Shown here: positions 60,870-64,000 of the stretch, piece by piece
Layout of the letters: each line of letters opens with the position of its first letter
How positions within the stretch are numbered: position 1 is the first letter of the stretch
NCBI RefSeq assembly: GCF_019837165.1
Contig: NZ_JAGYHC010000001.1
Span: 3,844,001 to 3,908,000, forward strand
Source: Virgibacillus sp. NKC19-3
GTDB taxonomy: Bacteria > Bacillota > Bacilli > Bacillales > Amphibacillaceae
Reading direction: 5' to 3'
Length of the DNA stretch: 64,000 nucleotides
Notes under the pieces: generated by a model
Databases searched by the model: none
Told to the model about the DNA's origin: nothing
Seen by the model: the letters and a program-made list of their open reading frames with translations, nothing else
Position numbers and translations under genes: made by a program

Positions 60870-60963
60870 ATCTTTCTCCTATCTATTTTAACAGTAGCAG
60901 GTAACCGAAAACATGCTACCACTATTTTATACGGGAATACCTATCTATTTTAACGCCTTTATC

Positions 60964-61518
60964 CTAATAAGAATTCGTCTCTAATCTCCCAAGTCGCCCG
61001 CTCATATGCACCACGTCATCCGCTAATTTTTGAAGGCGGGACAGGATTTGTTCATCTTGTATCTCCTTTTTCGCATTAAAATACTTTTCCTCGATAAACA
61101 CATACTGTGGTAACGTCATAGCTTTCATATAGGAAAGAATGGGTTTAAGCTGATGCTCCACCACTAAATGATGCTTGGCAGACCCAGCGGTAGAAACAAT
61201 GCCGACTACTTTATTACTTATCGCATCAATTGGAAGTAAATCAAATAAATTCTTCAATGTGCCTGGGATAGATGCCTGAAAGATTGGTGTTCCAATGATA
61301 AAAGCATCTGCAGATAAGATTTTCTTTAGTACGAGCGCGGTGTCCCCTGCATAATCGATAAGGGCGCGCCCATCACAAAATTCCAATTGATAGTTTTTCA
61401 GATCCATTAGTTCAATGTCAATATCCGGCTGGATGTTTTTTATATTTGTTAAAACCTTCTCTACGGTTATTTTCGTCTTTGACCCAATAATAGAGCCGGA
61501 AATTCCGATAATCTTCAT
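60964..61518 (-). CDS. NADPH-dependent FMN reductase
   Basis: 184-residue flavodoxin-like protein. IIGISGSIIGSKTKI binds FMN phosphate, AFIIGTPIFQASIPGTLKNL is the family signature, and VVGIVSTAGSAKHHL follows. Related to NADPH-dependent FMN reductases and azoreductases (YhdA-like). ATG 61518 stands 9 nt from GGGGTG; the frame beginning GTG 61530 overlaps the site. Confidence 0.88.
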   Translation of the reverse strand: MKIIGISGSIIGSKTKITVEKVLTNIKNIQPDIDIELMDLKNYQLEFCDGRALIDYAGDTALVLKKILSADAFIIGTPIFQASIPGTLKNLFDLLPIDAISNKVVGIVSTAGSAKHHLVVEHQLKPILSYMKAMTLPQYVFIEEKYFNAKKEIQDEQILSRLQKLADDVVHMSGRLGRLETNSY

Positions 61519-61754
61519 TTTTCCATTCACCCCAGTTTTTCTATTTATAGCTTACCATTTATTTAGCGTTTATTTGTCTATTTTAACTGATATGATTGTT
61601 TAATTCTTTTTTAATGCCTGTCTTAATAATTTTATGTCTATCGAAGCTCATTAAAATGCATAAATCTGAAAATAGTGATATGATTAAATTATTCATTTAA
61701 TCCCTCCGTTATATTTACATTTTCACTATACTGCATTGTAAGGTGTTTTTTTCT

Positions 61755-62447
61755 ATGGACAATATCAAAGATACCGTGTTGGAAGTTATCTATTCTATTT
61801 TACCCATCACACTTGTGATCACCATTCTGCAATTCACATTAATTTGGCTGCCTATGGAGACATTTCTCCAGTTTTTAATAGGGGTATTGATGGTCGGTGT
61901 CGGTCTGATTTTCTTCTTATTAGGAGTAAACGTTGGCCTCTTACCTGTTGGCGAGATGATTGGTTCCGCATTATCGAAAACCAAAAGGATTGGTCTCATC
62001 GTTTTCTTTGGACTTCTATTGGGAATTGTGGTGACAATCGCAGAGCCGGATGTACGTGTGCTTTCTTCACAGGTTGACAAGGTATCAAACGGGGCAATCC
62101 CGAGTAGTATCTTAATCTTAGCTGTCGCGCTTGGTGTGGGAATTTTTGTTGCACTAGCAATGCTGCGAATCATTTTTAATATTAGCATCGTCATTATATT
62201 GGCAATTGGTTACGGAATCATCTTTTTATTGGCAGCGTTTACGGATCCCGTTTTCGTGCCCTTATCTTTTGATTCCGGTGGAGTTACAACTGGCCCATTA
62301 ACCGTCCCCTTTATCTTAGCACTGGGAGTTGGGGTTGCATCTGTTATAAGGGGAAAATCTTCTACAACTGATGGGTTTGGCCTTGTGGCACTTGCCTCCA
62401 TCGGACCCATTTTGTCGGTGCTTCTTTTAGGAGTGATTTATGCATGA
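61755..62447 (+). CDS. DUF1538 membrane protein, subunit A
   Basis: 230 residues with about seven helices. Core motifs: IAEPDVRVLSSQVDKVSNGA (about residue 95) and LSFDSGGVTTGPLTVPFILA (about 170). The first half of a pair homologous to the next gene. I recall that a DUF1538 pair from a Halomonas (UmpAB) was reported as a two-component Na+(Li+,K+)/H+ antiporter; that fits this ion-transport-rich window but is not shown here. AAGGTG stands 9 nt before ATG 61755; stop and start overlap by 4 bp with the next gene. Confidence 0.85.
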   Translation: MDNIKDTVLEVIYSILPITLVITILQFTLIWLPMETFLQFLIGVLMVGVGLIFFLLGVNVGLLPVGEMIGSALSKTKRIGLIVFFGLLLGIVVTIAEPDVRVLSSQVDKVSNGAIPSSILILAVALGVGIFVALAMLRIIFNISIVIILAIGYGIIFLLAAFTDPVFVPLSFDSGGVTTGPLTVPFILALGVGVASVIRGKSSTTDGFGLVALASIGPILSVLLLGVIYA

Positions 62448-63214
62448 ATATTCACTTATTTGAAGGCTTCGGCGAAACAATGGGGGATGTTGCTATAGCG
62501 CTGTTCCCATTATTCTTGCTGTTTGCTGTTTTTCAAATGTTTTTCCTGAAATTATCTGTGAAAAAAATGGCTGATATATGTATCGGCTTTCTGCTAACGT
62601 TTCTTGGTCTCTCCTTATTCCTGCAAGGTGTTCATATCGGATTTATGCCCATTGGTGAATTAATAGGACAAAATCTGGGCGCCGGTACGTCCTTATGGTT
62701 ATTAATCCCTATTGGTTTTATTCTCGGCTTTTTTGCCATTTATGCGGAACCAGCCGTTAGTGTTTTGACACATCAGGTTGAAAAGGCATCCGGTGGGTAT
62801 ATCCCGGAGAAAATTTTACGTTATACATTATCAATCGGTGTTGGTCTGGCAATATCCGTTTCCATTATTCGAATTATTTTAGGCATTTCCCTATGGTATT
62901 TTATCCTTCCAGGTTATATACTGGCTATAATCTTAGTTAACTATTCATCCAAAACGTTTACTTCAATTGCATTTGATTCAGGTGGTGTAGCGACAGGCCC
63001 AATGACAGCAACGTTTATGCTGGCCATGTTTGTTGGAATAGCATCGGTTACAGAAGGGCGTGACCCGCTTCTGGACGGATTCGGCATGGTTGCACTTGTC
63101 GCTCTTGCCCCTATTCTATCCGTGTTAACACTGGGAATCTTATATGGCAGGAAGGAGAAAGCTCAAGATGACAAAGGGGAAACCAGGCAGAAAGCTACTC
63201 GTCACGATCGTTAA
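62444..63214 (+). CDS. DUF1538 membrane protein, subunit B
   Basis: 256 residues, about seven helices. Same motif pair as subunit A: YAEPAVSVLTHQVEKASGGY (about 100) and IAFDSGGVATGPMTATFMLA (about 175), so A and B are ancient duplicates with the same fold. The C-terminus has a hydrophilic tail (RKEKAQDDKGETRQKATRHDR in part) that overlaps the start of the PII gene by 47 bp. Predicted to form a heteromeric transporter with A. Confidence 0.85.
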   Translation: MNIHLFEGFGETMGDVAIALFPLFLLFAVFQMFFLKLSVKKMADICIGFLLTFLGLSLFLQGVHIGFMPIGELIGQNLGAGTSLWLLIPIGFILGFFAIYAEPAVSVLTHQVEKASGGYIPEKILRYTLSIGVGLAISVSIIRIILGISLWYFILPGYILAIILVNYSSKTFTSIAFDSGGVATGPMTATFMLAMFVGIASVTEGRDPLLDGFGMVALVALAPILSVLTLGILYGRKEKAQDDKGETRQKATRHDR

Positions 63215-63893
63215 GAAGGAAAGGGCGAAGAAAGTCATTCAAGCTTCAAAAAAGGCTGGTGCCCAAGGTGGAACGACTTTTTTCGGAAAGGGCTTTCGAT
63301 CGAATGATAAACATCGGTTCTTCGGAATTCCGGTTGAACGGGAAAGGGAAATCATTCTAACCATTGTACCAACAGACATTTTCCCGGATGTGATGAATGC
63401 GATTATTGACGCTGTTCACTTGAATAGGCCTTTTCAAGGAATTGGTTTTGTTATCGATATGAAGAAGGTTAGTGGCATCGCACATATGGTGGGACTGAAT
63501 ACAGAAACGGAAGAAACCGACAATAAGGGTGGGTATGACATAATGGATCAGCAGAAAGTGATGTATGACCTGATCATGACCATTGTAAATAAGGGGGACG
63601 CCGATAAGGTTGTGGATTCCTCCAAAGCAGCCGGGGCAGAAGGTGGAACGATCATGCACGGGCGAGGAACAGGTATTCATGAAAAGGCAAAGTTATTCCA
63701 TATCCAAATAGAGCCGGAAAAGGAAGTCGTCCTAACATTGATCAGCCGAGACAAAACCAATGATGTATTAGCAGCTATTGAAAAGGGTGCTGAATTAAAT
63801 GAACCGGGTAACGGTATTGCTTTCGTTGTGGAGGTAGAGAAAACCGTTGGCATCCATCATCTTCTAGATCACATGGCGCGATTTGATGAATAG
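63168..63893 (+). CDS. Tandem-domain PII-family signalling protein
   Basis: 241 residues made of two PII-like (GlnB/K) domains: residues about 8-110 (KKAGAQGGTTFFGKGFRS, then REIILTIVPTDIFPDVMNAI) and 127-240 (AAGAEGGTIMHGRGTGIHEK, then KEVVLTLISRDKTNDVLAAI). The classical T-loop tyrosine region is not recognisable. PII proteins bind ATP/ADP or other nucleotides and plug transporters such as AmtB, so this one probably senses energy state or c-nucleotides and gates the DUF1538 pair. AAGGAG stands 10 nt before ATG 63168. Confidence 0.85.
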   Translation: MTKGKPGRKLLVTIVKKERAKKVIQASKKAGAQGGTTFFGKGFRSNDKHRFFGIPVEREREIILTIVPTDIFPDVMNAIIDAVHLNRPFQGIGFVIDMKKVSGIAHMVGLNTETEETDNKGGYDIMDQQKVMYDLIMTIVNKGDADKVVDSSKAAGAEGGTIMHGRGTGIHEKAKLFHIQIEPEKEVVLTLISRDKTNDVLAAIEKGAELNEPGNGIAFVVEVEKTVGIHHLLDHMARFDE

Positions 63894-64000
63894 CGTTTCT
63901 ATGTAAGGCTGTTTAGGATTAAGGGGTTCATTCAGCTGGAAAAATAAAACCCCAGCTGGACTGAGGAATTGTATAGATGCAGATTACTGCCCCTTTATAT
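63894..64000. other. Downstream edge of the window
   Basis: CAGCTGG (63934-63940) and CCAGCTG about 12 nt later form a weak hairpin without a U-run after the PII gene. No other feature. Confidence 0.4.

Overview
The window looks like a chromosomal segment of a moderately halophilic or alkaliphilic member of the Bacillaceae (Oceanobacillus/Virgibacillus/Lentibacillus type). The reasons are the AT-rich low-GC DNA, strong AGGAGG-type ribosome sites with frequent GTG and TTG starts, and orthologues of typical Bacillus genes: des-desK-desR, pstSCAB without phoU, yvgK-modA-modB without modC, xpaC-yaaN, yndM, yusW, a cwlC-type sporulation amidase, and a SAM-I (S-box) leader. Several ion-transport loci fit salt or alkali life: the start of mrpA at the left edge, a KdpD-like USP protein divergent from it, a CPA1-type K+/H+ antiporter, and at the right edge a DUF1538 pair with a tandem-domain PII protein.

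Layout. 1-1742: mrpA (cut by the window edge) and a divergent USP protein. 1787-6053: nitrilase-family amidase, an ArsR-type regulator with a frameshifted MFS transporter, a YrvL-like membrane protein and an ASCH protein. 6309-7250: twin AT-rich single-pass membrane proteins. 7295-10021: molybdate regulator and ModAB, with palindromes in front of modA. 10204-10655: an array of 52-bp non-coding tandem repeats. 10758-18355: unknown proteins, NDH-2-like flavoprotein, 28-aa-repeat secreted protein, methyltransferase, CPBP protease, PrpF isomerase, nucleotidyltransferase and a 49-aa protein. 18536-21457: the cold-sensing des operon. 21635-26714: MFS transporter and the Pho-box-controlled pst operon. 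26817-36361: aroD, yaaN/xpaC, quinone reductase, Nudix, ATL protein, K+/H+ antiporter, YcaQ-type glycosylase and a DUF418 protein.

36350-48570 is a hot zone for a repetitive extragenic palindrome (core GGGACAAGGAACCTGTCCC) around an intact REP-associated tyrosine transposase (RAYT, 38905-39666) and a fossil of a second RAYT copy (37336-37416). Within the zone lie hsp20, a YusW lipoprotein, GNAT, a PadR-controlled ABC exporter operon, a CwlC-like amidase, yndM, lrgAB and unknown membrane proteins. A second REP-like family (GTGACAGGCAC / GTGCCTGTCAC) occurs near 13.3, 29.76 and 30.83 kb.

48625-64000: CBO0543-type membrane protein, S-box-controlled methionine genes (MetE-like and MetA with the Glu that marks acetyl-CoA use), heptose-phosphatase-like HAD, small stress and regulatory proteins, macrodomain, YhgE/Pip, ketopantoate reductase, TM2 protein, an ogt plus MagIII-like glycosylase alkylation-repair pair, Cof-type HAD, FMN reductase, and the DUF1538-DUF1538-PII operon. 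The least-described systems here are the DUF1538/PII operon, the RAYT/REPIN network and the 52-bp array whose hairpins covary.
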